Shown: piece after piece, positions 46,150-58,560 of the stretch
Layout: every line of letters starts with the position of its first letter
Position numbering within the stretch: position 1 is the first letter of the stretch
Assembly (NCBI GenBank): GCA_028673005.1
Contig: CM054117.1
Location: 49,693,370 to 49,757,369, forward strand
Direction: 5' to 3'
DNA from: Tanypteryx hageni
Taxonomy: Eukaryota > Arthropoda > Insecta > Odonata > Petaluridae
DNA: 64,000 bases
The notes under the pieces: model-generated
Told to the model about the DNA's origin: nothing
Database searches by the model: none
Seen by the model: the letters and a program-made list of their open reading frames with translations, nothing else
Position numbers and translations under genes: made by a program

Positions 46150-46245
46150 TGTAGGAAGAGGGAGAGAGAGAGAGAGAAGTAAGAAGAAGAGGATAAAGAG
46201 AGAGAGAGAGAGAGAGGGGGAGAGGGAGGGAGGGAGAGAGGAGAG
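46150..46245. repeat. (GA)n-rich simple repeat
   Basis: GAGAGAGAG runs interrupted by AAGTAAGAAGAAG, then a GGGAGGGAGG segment. Confidence 0.85.
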
Positions 46246-48303
46246 GAATGTCCGCTCCTCCTTATATTCTCCCCTCGGGGGATTGTCGGCCTGGTCTTGC
46301 GGGTCTTAAAGCCAAGGTCGGTGGCTTGCCGGCGTACGTGATGCTGTAGCCTACGAAACAAATACGACGTGTTCACATGACGCACCCCACGGTTCGTATA
46401 TTCGATGGCGTCGGGTTTCAATTGGGGTTTCGCAGGGCGTCTGCGGTTTTCGTTTTTGTCGAAGGTACATATTCCCAACCGGTCGGCTTCAGTTTCGGTT
46501 TTCCGCGCTGCGTTCGTTGACACATAAAATAGGAGCTTGTGGGTGGTTTATGGGCCTGTGGTGCAGTTAAGGGTAGTCGGCTAAAAGTACGGTCTGCCCG
46601 GACGGCCGTTCCTTGTTACCGCACTAGGGAGCTGTCTAAAGAATTTAAACGCCGGCGATTCCGTGGTTCGGACGTAAATTGCGATAAAAATGTCGTCTTC
46701 ACGTTTCAGTGAGTGTTTCCATACATGTTGTATTTGCATGCATTATTATTGTGTGTTTTGGTAGAGTTAGATTTACTGTGAACTATCCCACAGTAACTAT
46801 GTCGAATTCTAAAAGCATCCCGAAACGTAAATGGATTTCTCAACTTTGAATAAATAAATGTTAGATGCCAAGAAATGTTTAGGAAAACAGCCGAAAATTT
46901 GTTTTTCGCCATTTTGGTTTTTCATGGAATGGATATCCTTAACGTAGGGTATTTAATTACATTTCATTGTGTTTTTTTTACATCTCAGAGATATTTTTGT
47001 AAGCATAACTCGTCGGTCGCCGTAATATTTTCTACGATAACTGTTAGTGAATATCTGCGATAAATTTGAATCAGAGAAACTTTAAATTAGCATTTAAATG
47101 GGAATAGACGTTTCAATGATAATAAAAATAAACTGGTGCCATCATCGTTTTTTATTTGGCATTGAAAATTAAAGAAGAGAAACAGTTTTATATATATAAA
47201 GCATCTTGGCTCTGTTTTAAGGCGGTTTAAAATTTAATCCGAAAAATAATTATTATTGGCGGCCGAGGATGTCTGCTTTTATTGACAGCGAATGATGTGT
47301 GAGCCTCCACGATTTTTCGAGCTAAAATTTTGCATCGTTATATAAGTAATCCGCATTTAAATTTGAAATCTAAAACCTATAAAAGCCTGTTTCTGTCCCT
47401 TTGACACTTTTGTCCCTTTGTGGATCCCTCTGTCACGATATAAAAATGAGAACAACTCGATAAAAGTTCGAGATATATTTTTGAAATTTTGCAGGAATAC
47501 TAAATTTGCATATTTCAAGGCGATAACGAAAAAAAACTCGAAAAATGCCCTGGGTTCGACTCCAAGGAAGTCATTTCCATTTCCCATAAAATAACACGTA
47601 AAAATCGAATTTCGACATGCAGGATTTTATTATTTTTGAGACATAAATTAGAAAGAATTAACCTACAATCTTCGTATATAAACCATTTTAAATAAAATAA
47701 TCTTGTTTCGCCTACAGTATGAAATTCCTCATGTTAAACGTTTAATTAACATATTTTGGGAAAATCTAGCTATTTTAACGGGATGTTGCCTTGCCAACCC
47801 ATTACGTTGTTAAACCTAGAAAGACTATTGTTATTTCAAACCTTATGGATGAAAGCATGCTTTGAATGCTTTTACTACGAGAGAGTGAGAGAGAGAAGGA
47901 AGGAGAGGGAAATGATTTTCATAGCAACGAATGTAAACAACATCCATTGCGTTATTTACGAGAAGGAATGCATTTGAATGTAGAACATTAATCGTTACTT
48001 GGAATCATGGTAGAAGTTCGAGGCTTGGAACTACGAACGCCTAAAAAAAAACGGAAGTTTCTTTTCCTGACATCGATTTTTGAATACGCGTCGAATCGAC
48101 CAACAGATCAGTTTTGAACGCAAGAATTTGGCGCATTCTTAGTGATTCGCATTGTTGCCGGTTTCATGTAATTGGGTATCCATTGACTTGGATAATAGCT
48201 TCGCCTCGCATCTATTCACTAAATTTCATAAAAAAACTTTCCCGTTGAATTTCAACGGGTATATTCCCAGTATAGAGCAACCTCTCATGTGTTTTGAAAC
48301 TTA
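46246..48303. other. Noncoding stretch
   Basis: No gene is supported. A GGGTTCGACTCC string near 47550 resembles a B box but has no surrounding tRNA fold. Confidence 0.35.
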
Positions 48304-48791
48304 CCGTAATTTTTCGTGCATAATACGCAATTTTTTTTGCAAAAAATTGACCAAAAAGTTAGGGTGCGTAATTTACATGGTAACAAAGGCAAACATTTTC
48401 TCAGCATGTCAATGATAATTATTTCCGGACTCATTGTCGCCGATAAAGAATAGTTCTTACTTGTTTTGACTTTTGATGGAATTTATGGCTAAAGTTTTGT
48501 TTTAAAAGCAAAAATAAGAATTATAAAGCTGGTTTTCAGAAAATAAAGAATGTAAACTTTTAATATTCTTAATACTTATTATATTGACATATAATAAACA
48601 ATACACGGCTGGAAATTTGGTGAATTTGCGTTTTATGTTAGTTAGTTTGTTCGCAATCATCTTCATTAAGCCGGCACAGGTTAAATTTATCTTATTACTA
48701 CAATTTTAGGTGCGTATTATACATGGAGATAAGGTGTTTTGACGTTTCTCTCGTGAAAACCTGGGTGCGTATTATAACCAGAATATTACGG
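48304..48791. mobile_element. MITE-like element with CCGTAAT inverted repeats
   Basis: Starts CCGTAATTTTTCGTGCATAA and ends with the complement of CCGTAATATTCTGGTTATAA, then ACGCACC-type sequence inside both ends. TA lies directly outside each end. It is 488 bp with no coding capacity. The terminal CCGTA and the TATAAG/TAATACGC subterminal block relate it to the 5841-6137 element. Confidence 0.6.
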
Positions 48792-48961
48792 TAAGCGCGA
48801 ATTATTTCTCCCGCTAAATTTGTCGTTCATTCGCGAGGCTTCTGAAATCAGAGATAGCTTTATACTCGTCAGCACAATAGTATACGAAAACTCAACACTC
48901 GACAAGAATATTAATTCAACCGGGAACAACCGAGAATTTTAGAATCTATTTTCGGTGAATC

Positions 48962-49004
48962 ATCACCGAAGACGGTTGCTTTCTAGCCGAAATGCGCATA
49001 TGGT
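48962..49004 (+). ncRNA. Hammerhead-ribozyme-like motif with palindromic stem III
   Basis: CCGAAGA (48966-48972, one change from CTGAAGA), one C, then a GGTT...AGCC stem II closed near 48986-48988, then GAAA (48989-48992). ATGCGCAT (48992-48999) is an 8-base palindrome where stem III belongs. ATCA (48962-48965) can pair with TGGT (49001-49004) as stem I, leaving UA as the cleavage dinucleotide. This layout fits the dimeric hammerhead variants reported in Penelope-like elements. Activity is untested. Confidence 0.5.
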
Positions 49005-49911
49005 TTTTTAGCGTTGTTGTGGCCATTGAAGATACCTAAGGCAAGTACATTTTTTAAAATTGATTGTTCCCGAACTCGAACGTTCACTTACACTTTCGTC
49101 ACGGAAATGATAAATAAAAACTCAAAGGTCTTATCGAAAAATATGTGTAAGATTTTGGCTTATCAAACAAAGGGCAGTACATGCGTCTATCGACGCGATT
49201 CCTTAAAATAAATAAGGCGCCGAGATTCTTTCACGTCAAAACAAAACTGCATTTCCTAACGATAAGATTGACCGGCTCTCAGTTTATTGTCACAAGCGTC
49301 GATTAGACAGCCGATAAAATCGTCGTTTCACCTCCTGACCCAGTTGCTTAATTCTCTTTGGGCACGCGTTGCGTCCAATAACAGGTTGCAGATAAATGGG
49401 ACGGCGCAAAACAGGATCATAAGTGGCGCTAATCCGCGTTTAAGGCGCATGGCGGTCGAAACGCCCGGCTAACAGAGAGAGTTTATCCCGGGAGCGATAT
49501 TTGGACTTCATTGCCCATTTCGCATGCGCTCCCGTTTAAAAAGGAGCGCGGCGGTGAATCGGACCCTCTGTTACGTGGGCTTGGAGGCGGGCGTACATAA
49601 TGCCTCGCGCTGTCCCACGGAGCGTGTGAAGGATCTCGAACGAAATAGAGCGGAGCCAGGAATCGGAAACCGATGCGGGTTCACTCCCGGCTTAATTTCT
49701 TTAACCTCTAAAAAGCTTGATGTGAGCTCTTCGGCAAAATTTTATGTTAGAACTTTTGAAAAATTTCAATCAGTGGATGGACCCGTTGAAGTGATTTGTT
49801 TGTTTCCAAACGAATCGGCGGGCTCGCATTGTGAATTGTGTCGTATAAATAAAAATGATTGTCGTATGAGCATTCCGTGTGAAACGTAATCCTCCTTTAT
49901 ACTCTAAGCGA
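49005..49911. other. Noncoding stretch, GC-rich at 49360-49690
   Basis: The 122-codon frame at 49524-49889 contains six cysteines but matches no domain that I recognise, and it has no start or splice context. Confidence 0.35.
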
Positions 49912-50135
49912 ATGGCACCCAAAACTACGACCCGCGGGCCAAATGAGGCTCTTGACGAGTTTTTTTTTCCGGTCCGCGAAGCTATGGTGAAAAGGCAATA
50001 CGAAAAAATTAACGCATTTATTTTTTATTTTTTGAAAATTTGCGTAATAAAACTTTAAATATTGAAATGTTAGCCATGAAAACCTTATTCAGACTTGATT
50101 TTCACTTATATAGCGCCTCAGCAGGGCTGGCGGAA
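49912..50135 (+). mobile_element. Non-autonomous hAT relic, family N, copy 3
   Basis: Collinear with the minus strand of 30043-30405. Shared blocks are ACCCGCGG near the start, CCGCGAAGCTAT, GAAAAGGCAAT, TTAACGCA, ATTGAAATGTTAGCCAT and CTTATATAGCGCCTCAG. The right end is not recognisable. Confidence 0.65.
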
Positions 50136-51602
50136 GGCATTTTGGCGACCTATATATACTTATATATATATATATATGCACACTTTTTTGTGGCGCTCCA
50201 CTCCAATCTAAAATGATACTAAAAATCTAATAGATGAAACTTATTTTTAATAGTAATTACACAATGACGTCTATGATTACCGATATTACTTAAATATAAT
50301 ATTAATAAAAGATTGTTTTTTATTATTAAATAATTTTTTCGTAATTACTAAAAACAATGTTTTTCCACAGTAAAAAATTTTCTGGTAAGTAATAGCGATA
50401 AGAATGGGCATTAAGAAAAATATTTTTAGCAATAGATTAAGAAAATCATAACTTTAGGCTAGTAAGTTAGTTGGTACGTCAACGTCTTCGAGGATTACAC
50501 ATTCTCCAAATCTTCCTCAGACAGCTAATTTAACTGGTTATGGTTTAGAAGCGGCAAAAATCCTCATCAAAAATGTATATTTTATTGTGCGTATGCAATT
50601 GTAGAATGCTAAGGCGAACATTTTTTTAATCATACAGCTATTTAAATTTCATCCTATATTGATATATCATTATGTTTCTTCTCTGTTTCGTGTATGACGA
50701 AAAAAGTAGTGTTAAAGCGGCATTTCGCATGCCAAGCCAATTATTCTTGCGTCTCTATTTTGGGGACTCTTGTTCAATTTTTGTCGACTTGAATCTTCAT
50801 TGTTGTCAAGCTACAAGAAGTTTATCAATCCAGAATTAACCGCTGACAATAATCAGTTCCCCTTTCCTCCCTGCCGAAAAGTAATCTCTCTTGTATATGT
50901 TACCCAAGCAGTTTATATAGTGTATTAATTATTGAAACTATTATTAATATCAGGTATTATAGTTTTCTTCGGTTAGTTGACACACAAAGGAGATCTTGCG
51001 CATTTATAAACGATGTTACGGGACTTCTAAATTCATTCTCGGCATAAATTTTTTCGTCTGTATTCACGAGTAACGAGATAAAGTCGACTCGGAGAAATGT
51101 TGACACGGAATTTCTCTGTTTACTTCTCTCCTTCTCTCTCTCTCTCTCTCGCAATACCGATGCTAGTAAACAATAGACAACAAAGGAGAAGAGGATGGCG
51201 ATATATTTTAAAGGAAAACGTGATGACATTCGTTCTCAGGAGAACCATCATAAACCACCCGGTTAACCATGAGTTTTTCTGTTTTAACGATTTTTAAGAG
51301 AAGGACAGCCTCTCCGGGGAGTTACCACCATCGAATAAAGTCCTTGTGTCATATTTTTTTTCGGACGTATATTTCATTCCACCTCATTCTCCCGAATGTC
51401 TTTATGGCCCTATTGCGGGTTGGAACACTCTTTTAGTTGGATACTTATAAAGAAAAAAACATGTGATAACTTTTCGTTCGGATGGGTTTTAATAAATGGT
51501 CCCTTCACTGCGTTCAATTCCCTTATCCAATCATCCCAGTGGAGAAGCACTATAGCATAAAGCTTTCATATCTTCTAACTGTCCAGTATAGAGGAACGGA
51601 GT

Positions 51603-51603
<1 letters not shown>
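50136..51603. other. AT-rich noncoding stretch
   Basis: A TA-rich run lies at 50147-50177 and a (CT)n run at about 51126-51149. No gene is supported. Confidence 0.4.

Positions 51604-51645
<42 letters not shown>
51604..51645. repeat. (TA)n microsatellite
   Basis: About 20 uninterrupted TA dinucleotides. Confidence 0.95.
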
Positions 51646-51648
<3 letters not shown>

Positions 51649-53906
51649 TCGTATTTCACGATGATATACTTGTAAAGATCTTCCGCGTCCGCCGTCTCTT
51701 TCTCTATTTCGGAACCGTTTCTTTTAAAGTGAGAGAAGGGCTGGTGAGAAAAAGTTAATAAAAAAATTCCGAGTGAAGATGAGAGGGCCGGAAAGGAATG
51801 AAAGCGTGAAAAGCAAATATAACCCGAAAAAAGTAAATATCGAAAAAAACTAAATTTTAAATTACGGCGACTTACGTTCTCTTTGCTCATAATCGAAGGT
51901 GGTGCGTACTGCCAATCCCTCATCATATATGTAATAGCGAAATTTTCGTCGACGTAACATTTAATTCGAATGCAAATAAAGCACGAATGGAGTCGACCTA
52001 GCGTAACATAAGAAACCCGGGATGAGATTTTATATTTTATTTGTGGGCTCTTTTCCTTTCCCTTTCTCGCACCCGGCAGGAGGAGTTGGTGGCGGGAGAG
52101 GGTCATTTTCCGTCAATTGAGGGGGAAAAAATGACTGTCGGAACGCGAAGCCCTTTTACGTACGATGTATCTTCCCTCGCTTCGGGCGCACGCACAAACA
52201 AAAGCTCGCTCACGCCGCGGAAGGAAGAGGAAAAAATCGAAAAAAAAAGAGAACGACGAAAAAAGGACGGAAAGGAAGGCAAGCACGATCCAGTAAGAAG
52301 AATTGTACGGGTTTGGAATTGAGGGAAGCGAGGGGGTGGGCGGGGAACGGAGCAAGGAGGCGAGGGAGGAGGGGGTGCTACTCTCTCTCTCTCTCTCGAC
52401 GGGATAGAGAATGCAGCCGTTTCGGTGTGGGCTCTCTCCCTCCCTCTCTTTCCTCTTCCCCACTATCTCGACCAACCTCCGGGAATTACAGCGTCCGAGC
52501 CGGGAGGCCCCAGCTGTGCAAACATTGCACTTGCGGACCCATCTCGCGGCACCTAAAGGCTACGAAAACAAGCCGAATGCATTCCGAACAGCGCAAATTA
52601 TATCGCGCGGAAATATTATCTCCCTCTCTCGTTTCTCGTCGCGGGATTTATCGGTTTTAAGGGCCCATGGTGGGAGTTGCTAGGATGCATCACGTCGGTA
52701 ACGTGGGAAACGGTTTTATAGCGTTCCATGCCTGCGTTATTATTACTTTTCTTCCACCGTAATAGCGCGGAAAAGTGGTGTTTTTATCAAATAGCTCCGG
52801 TATACGGATGCTGGCTGGTATTTGGAGTGCTTCCTCACCCAAATTCTTTAGGTTCAATGTTTTGAGGAATGCAATTCGGGAAGATCTCTCTTTATCTGAC
52901 GGTGTTCTAAACAGTCGTTCCGGAACCGATACTGTTTTTTTTTGCGGTTTTAAAAATCAACTTGTTTGTCTGTCTGTCTGACCCGCTAACTCTTAAACGA
53001 AAGCAGCTAGAGACCTCTTAAATGTTCTGTCTCGTTGTGCACGTTTTATCGGTTTGTCTGTCTGCAAGTTAAAAAAATCGCCGTTTACTCTCTGCCTCAG
53101 CAGCTCTTGCCTTGCTTGTTTATGTTCATTTTGTTTTTACATTTTGTCGGCGGAAGCGTTTGTTTTTCTAATTGTTTTTTGAGGATAGTATTTGGATTAT
53201 GCTCTACGGCAACGCGTTGTTTTCTCAACGGATTTTCGTCGATTTGGTTTTTCAGTTAACGTTCGTTTGTTTACTCACGAGCAGTGGAAAATCTCTTTCG
53301 AGCCGAACTATGTAGGAAGGTAAATAGTGTTACGGCGACCGAAAATATAGAAGCGTTTAGATAAGATAGTTATACGGCAAAATTTAGTTGAATTGTCTTA
53401 AGTTTGAGTTGAAAATTTATGTGCGGGTGTATCTAATTTACTGCAATGTTTTTGGGGTTAACGAGAAAAATTTGAGAACGGCCGGTTGGGTTTCAACTAG
53501 CACATGGTATTTGGAGTGACTCCTTAAGGTTCTAATGTAGGTCGTCATGTATAATAAAAGCACAGGGGGGATTCCGGGTAGCCTGTCTTTTTTCATTTGA
53601 CGAACGCATGAATGGGTGTAGAACATTTTTGATTTGAATTTTATAGTTGTTTACAACCGAGATATAAACTGGTGCCTTAAAAATATACGCGGAAAATCGA
53701 ACATACATATGTATTTTGTTTCTCAGTTAATAAAAATATTAAAGTATTCCGCTCTAGCCGAAAGGTTAACTTAATATCCAGAATAAAACAAAATTTCTTT
53801 AAATCGATGATAGGTTCGTCGCCATGGCTACCCGCACAGCCTCCGCATTTGAGCCCACAAATTAAATTTGCTCATTATCATTTGCATTTTTAGGTTCAAC
53901 TACCTA
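51646..53906. other. Intronic noncoding stretch, CpG-rich at 52000-52700
   Basis: Frames such as 51531-52106 (-), 52041-52322 and 52313-52660 have no recognised domains. The CpG-rich block could be a second promoter or an enhancer, but no exon is visible. Confidence 0.35.
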
Positions 53907-54175
53907 AGGCCGGCGCCAGATTTTCGGAAATTCCGCTCAAGTTGATTGCGCGGAAATTAACTGTAAGGGAGTTGCCACACAGAAGAAACTGGCAACTAGC
54001 GACGCAACTCGGGCAACGTTGCTTCGCGGTCGGACCCTTTCTAAGAACTAGATAAAGCCACACTCAAGCGGCATTACCTTGCAACTCAAGCGACCTTAAA
54101 GCAATTGGCAAGTGGCGACGGTTGCTCGTCGCTCAAGTTGCGTTTTAAACTGTGCGTATCGTTCTTAAAATGGAC
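53907..54175. other. Possible DNA-transposon relic rich in GCAACT/AGTTGC
   Basis: Repeated short words in both orientations (GTTGCCACACAG, GCGACGCAACT, TTGCAACTCAAGCG, GCTCAAGTTGCG) resemble subterminal repeats of insect MITEs. I could not define ends or a target duplication. Confidence 0.25.
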
Positions 54176-55034
54176 AAAAAAGTCGTAGAAAACCTTTTAA
54201 AAGACGTGCATAGTTGAGAAACTATGTGCAGTGTTAAACAGAGATGCATTCTCATCAGAAATGCATTAAAAAGTTTGATTAATTTGTGCTTATCCATCGC
54301 TGCGGTTAGGGGATAGGGAAGGGTGAGAGAGTTGATCAAACTCCACTCTTCCGCCGTTAGAATGCAGCTAGTATGTTAATACAAGGGATTCAATCTGTTA
54401 GGACGAGATCGATTTAAGACAAAATTTTTATTTGTTTTGGTATATTTTTGCTAAATGAAAGCAGATATTTGAAGCATAAATATTTAAAAAATTGAATTAA
54501 GACGCGATGACAGGTAAGAAAAATCGATTAAATAAACGCACTTAACATACAACTAAAGTATGAACTCAGTGTACCGTACTGTGGGGTACGCCATTTGGTA
54601 TACTCGCACGTTATTTTCGGGAGTGATTATAAGGTGAATCATGACTGAATTCTCCATTTTATTGCCGAAATGACGCGAAAAGCCTAGCTATCTCTTTTTC
54701 TTCTTTCCAACTCTAAAAATGTTTTAATGCGTTTTTGCGCCATTCTTGCTATAGAAGTACGACATTAACGTCGAGAGGAAAAAATACTACGGTTACAATG
54801 GCAAACAAAATTTTTACACTACTAATACATGATAATAGAGTTTCAGAATGCGTTAAAAAGGATGGCGAATTTCAAATCATATATAAGGCAACGGTTCGAT
54901 CGTTTGCATCATAATTTTCGGAAATTGACGCGAAGGTTTTTGAAATCCATTTTCGCTATTGAATGAACCGCTTGTTTGTTCGTTGCGAATATTTTGGCCA
55001 GCACATAAACCTACAGGCCGCTGTGTGCGATACT
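54176..55034. other. Noncoding stretch
   Basis: Nothing recognised. Confidence 0.3.
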
Positions 55035-55350
55035 AGGTCCCTGGCGTGGTTTAATCTCCCGTAAACCTAGCATTATTTCCCCTTTCCTTCCCCCTTTATT
55101 TTTTCCCTTTACCTCTTGGCGTGTACGTGTGCGTGTGTTTCTGGTTGCTTAGTAGGTCCCTGTCGCGGTCGTACTGACTCACAAACCTTCTAGCAACGGT
55201 GTGATTTTTTGGGTCCCTGGCGCAGAGTAATTTCTCGCAAACCCGGTCCCGTTTCCTTTCCACCTTTAGGATTAGTGCTTGTGCGATTGAGTGAGTGAAT
55301 GTGTGAGTGACATCAGGTCCCTGGCGTGGAGTAACAACCCCTAAACCTGT
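55035..55350. repeat. Four spaced copies of a GGTCCCTGGCG motif
   Basis: Motif copies start at 55035, 55154, 55211 and 55315. Each runs about 35 bases from AGGTCCCTGGCGTGG-like sequence to TAAACCT or CAAACCC. The AGGT at the start and ACCT at the end are complementary in two copies. The intervening sequence is not conserved apart from TGTG-rich parts. Spacings are 119, 57 and 104. Confidence 0.7.
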
Positions 55351-57590
55351 AAGTTTATAATTTTTATTGCTGTTTGCCTTTTCCTGCTTTTCCTCCCCAT
55401 TTTTCATTGTGTGTCTCTAATTTTGAATATTACGGCTAAGGAGTTAATTTTATTTAACATCAATTTCGCCGTAGTCTCCATATTTACTTATTTATCTAGG
55501 AAATAAAATAATATTTACTTACAGCACCTACGTAGGTGAGAATTGGGAGACCATTACACCCGTTTTATACACAGTTTTATTTCAAGCCATTCCTCGGCAG
55601 TTCCATCAGGAACAGTACATACTTTAATTAATTCTGCTCATAAATCTTTTTTTGCTGGAAAAGTGCCCGATTATTTTGAGATAATTGAAAAGGATCACTT
55701 TTCTGCCCAAAGCCTCCAGCAACGGCGAGAAACATATGTATGCGCGCGCATACGAGCGCAGGCGCTTGAAAAACTTCGTTTTCATTCAAATTACAAGGAT
55801 GTCCTTGGAGAGGATCGAACTCCCTCCCACTTGGGCAGACACGCGCGATTGTTCACCAAGGTCAGACGGTCTCATTAACGTATCCGATCAGGGCGCACCA
55901 CTCGTGTAACTGGGTCCAAAGGGTTTTTGATTGGGAGGTAAATGGAAAATCGATCTTGTAACCGTAATTTCGATAAATCAACGTACGATCGATTTGTTGA
56001 GTGAAATTCGTCTTTTGTCTATTTCGGCATTCTCTTTCATGCGATCGAGTTTTCGTTTTTTTTTTTAATTTTACCATTTACTCTCGAACACTATCCTTGA
56101 CTTTTACGAAACGATTATTAAACAATAATATAATCAATCACGAACAACTATGCCCACAGTAGGATTCGAAACCCGCTACCTTAGCATTTCTCTCCTTCAA
56201 GGACTAAATGTACTTTTTGACATATTATTTGATTCTCTTCTAATTAAGCATCTTTTGTGGAAATAAAATGTACTTGGAAGTTCTATTATCCAAAATGAAA
56301 CTATTCCAAGAATCTACTCATGGATTACCTGTTGGTCACGCCCAAGTGTTAATTTGGTTATATTTTCACATTAATATGTTTATATACTTAGTGGGACTTA
56401 TTTAAACCATTAATGTTGAAAGAGTTAAGGCATAATTCCTTTGCTTGATTTCCAAATATGTATCTAAAAATATTGGGGACGATATTCCTTTGCCACGCTA
56501 ATTATTTGCGAAAAAATTAGATTTATTAACTTACAAAACACACATTTAAAGGATTTATGGCTAAGGTGTAGCCATGGAAGTTTGGTTGACTCATACAATT
56601 TATAAGCTGAAGATCCTTAATTATTTTACCAAAGTGATTGTTATAATGCCAAATTATACGTTTATAGCTGTGTTAAATTGGCAACCTATTTAGGAACGAA
56701 CGACATGGAGTTGACGTAAGAGTGAACGATTTTACTCTCAAATATACGAGCTGTAACTCGGATCATTTTACAGGTTTCAGAAGTGAACTCGTGATATAAG
56801 GATGGTTATTTAGCATTTGTCATTCAGTTGGCTGTCTGTCCTTCGTGAATACCGCAGTATCAAAATTCAAAAATTCCTATTTATCACTAAACTTTCACGT
56901 TCCTCATAAATGTCATGCTAATCGGTACGCATACGTGAAAATTTCACAGAAAGCGTTTAATGCGTTCTCCTTTTGCGGCTAGCTCATTTTAAAGAGAAAT
57001 ACGGTAATTTATTCCGTCCCTCCGGAACGCCACGAGGTGCTCCTCCCTCTGAAACACAGTAAAACGCGAAAAACAAAGGAAGGTGTCTATGCGTGTATCC
57101 TTAGATACGTTCGGTTTATGACTCAATAACTTAAAGTGTATTTTATTTTTAACCGATGGTAATTTTTATCTAATGTGAACACCCGCAACAGTTTTATGCA
57201 TTACAAAAACAAACATTTTACGTTCGTCCCATAGGGCGTAGAAATTCTTCGTAACCGAAGAAAATAAATTACGAATTTATTTATTTATTTAAAGTTTTAA
57301 CGCTGCTTTAACGGAAGGGTGTAACTTCCGATTATTTTATTTTTTCGTACAACGCTTCTCGATGTCCTTTTATTTATTTATTTTTTGAGAATAAAAGGAG
57401 AGGAGACATCTCTCATTCCTCCTCTATAATAGACGTGGCCCTAATGGAGTACTGGACGGGTGTGTGTTAGATTATTAAATTTTTTCTCCGTACCGCTCTC
57501 TGGAAAAAAGAGGGCGTGGTCCCTTCCACGATCCGGTCGTTTCCAGGCAAGGAGTGCAGCGAAGTAAGTTTCAACCGGGTCCTTTTCTGC
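55351..57590. other. Noncoding stretch with two tRNA-like strings
   Basis: The minus strand has GGGAGTTCGATCCTC near 55822 and GCGGGTTTCGAATCCTAC near 56160, resembling T arms. Neither forms a full tRNA. The 112-codon frame at 55543-55878 is not recognised. Confidence 0.35.
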
Positions 57591-58560
57591 CGTTCCCTCC
57601 CTCTCTCTTATGCCCTCTCGATTCTCCACCCTTCCTCCCCTTCTCTCTCTGCTTCCCTCTATTTCTATCTTTCTTCACCTCTTCTCCGTCTCTCCTATCC
57701 CTCCCACTTATTAGTCAACCTTCATCTGTTGCCATCGCCGTGCCTCCCTCTCTCCTACCTCTCTCCCTCTACTCTCTGTCTCTTCTTGCCTTCTTCCCCA
57801 CTCCCTTTCTCTCCCCTCCCTCTATCCATCATCTCCCTTTTTTCCGTTTTATTCATCATTTTATCGCCTTTTTCTTCTCTTCTTTATGGCATCTACCTTC
57901 CTCGTTATATTTTTTTCGATTCCTTCATCTTTTCACATCGTCTGCCCTCCTCGCTCTTAATATCAATCCCGACATCTCGTTTTTCTACTTTCATCCTATC
58001 TTTTTATCTCTCTTCTCCTTTCTGCCTACATTTATCGATATTATCTTTTCTTACCTTCTCTCTCACTCCATCCCCCTCCTCTTCCTTTCCTCACGTTGTT
58101 TCATCCCTCCTCTCTTCCCTTTTCCGTCTTTCTCCTCCCCATATTTTTCTAATAACTCGCCATCCCCTTTATAACACGTTCTCTCTCTCTCCAGTTTCTC
58201 TTTTCCCTTTCTTTCCCTTCAATACCTCTCCCCCTCTTCCCTCTCCTTACTCGCTTTCCATCCTCTCTCCCACTCTATATTATCTCTCCTGCTGCCTCCC
58301 TCTCTGCCTCCCTCTCTGCCTCCCTCCCCTCCTCCCTCCCCTCCTCCCTCCCCTCCTCCCTCCCCTCCTCCCTCTCCTCCTATTCCTCTCCTCCTATTCC
58401 TCTCCCCATCCCTCTCCTATTCCTTTCCTCCCTCCCTCGCACATTTTCCATCCCATTCCATCTTCTTTCTCCCTGCCTCCCTTTCTTCAACCCTCTTTCT
58501 CTATCTCTCTCCCACTTTATCTCCCTCTATCTCTCTCCCTCTCTCTCTTGGCGTTGATCT
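57591..58560. repeat. Polypyrimidine tract
   Basis: C/T-rich plus strand with tandem CTCCTCCCTCCC units at about 58326-58375. The 367-codon Ser/Leu/Pro frame across it is an artefact of the missing purines. Confidence 0.85.

Noticed and set aside
49524..49889. 122-codon frame with several cysteines
   Set aside because: No recognisable domain, no splice signals at sensible positions, and no supporting neighbour.
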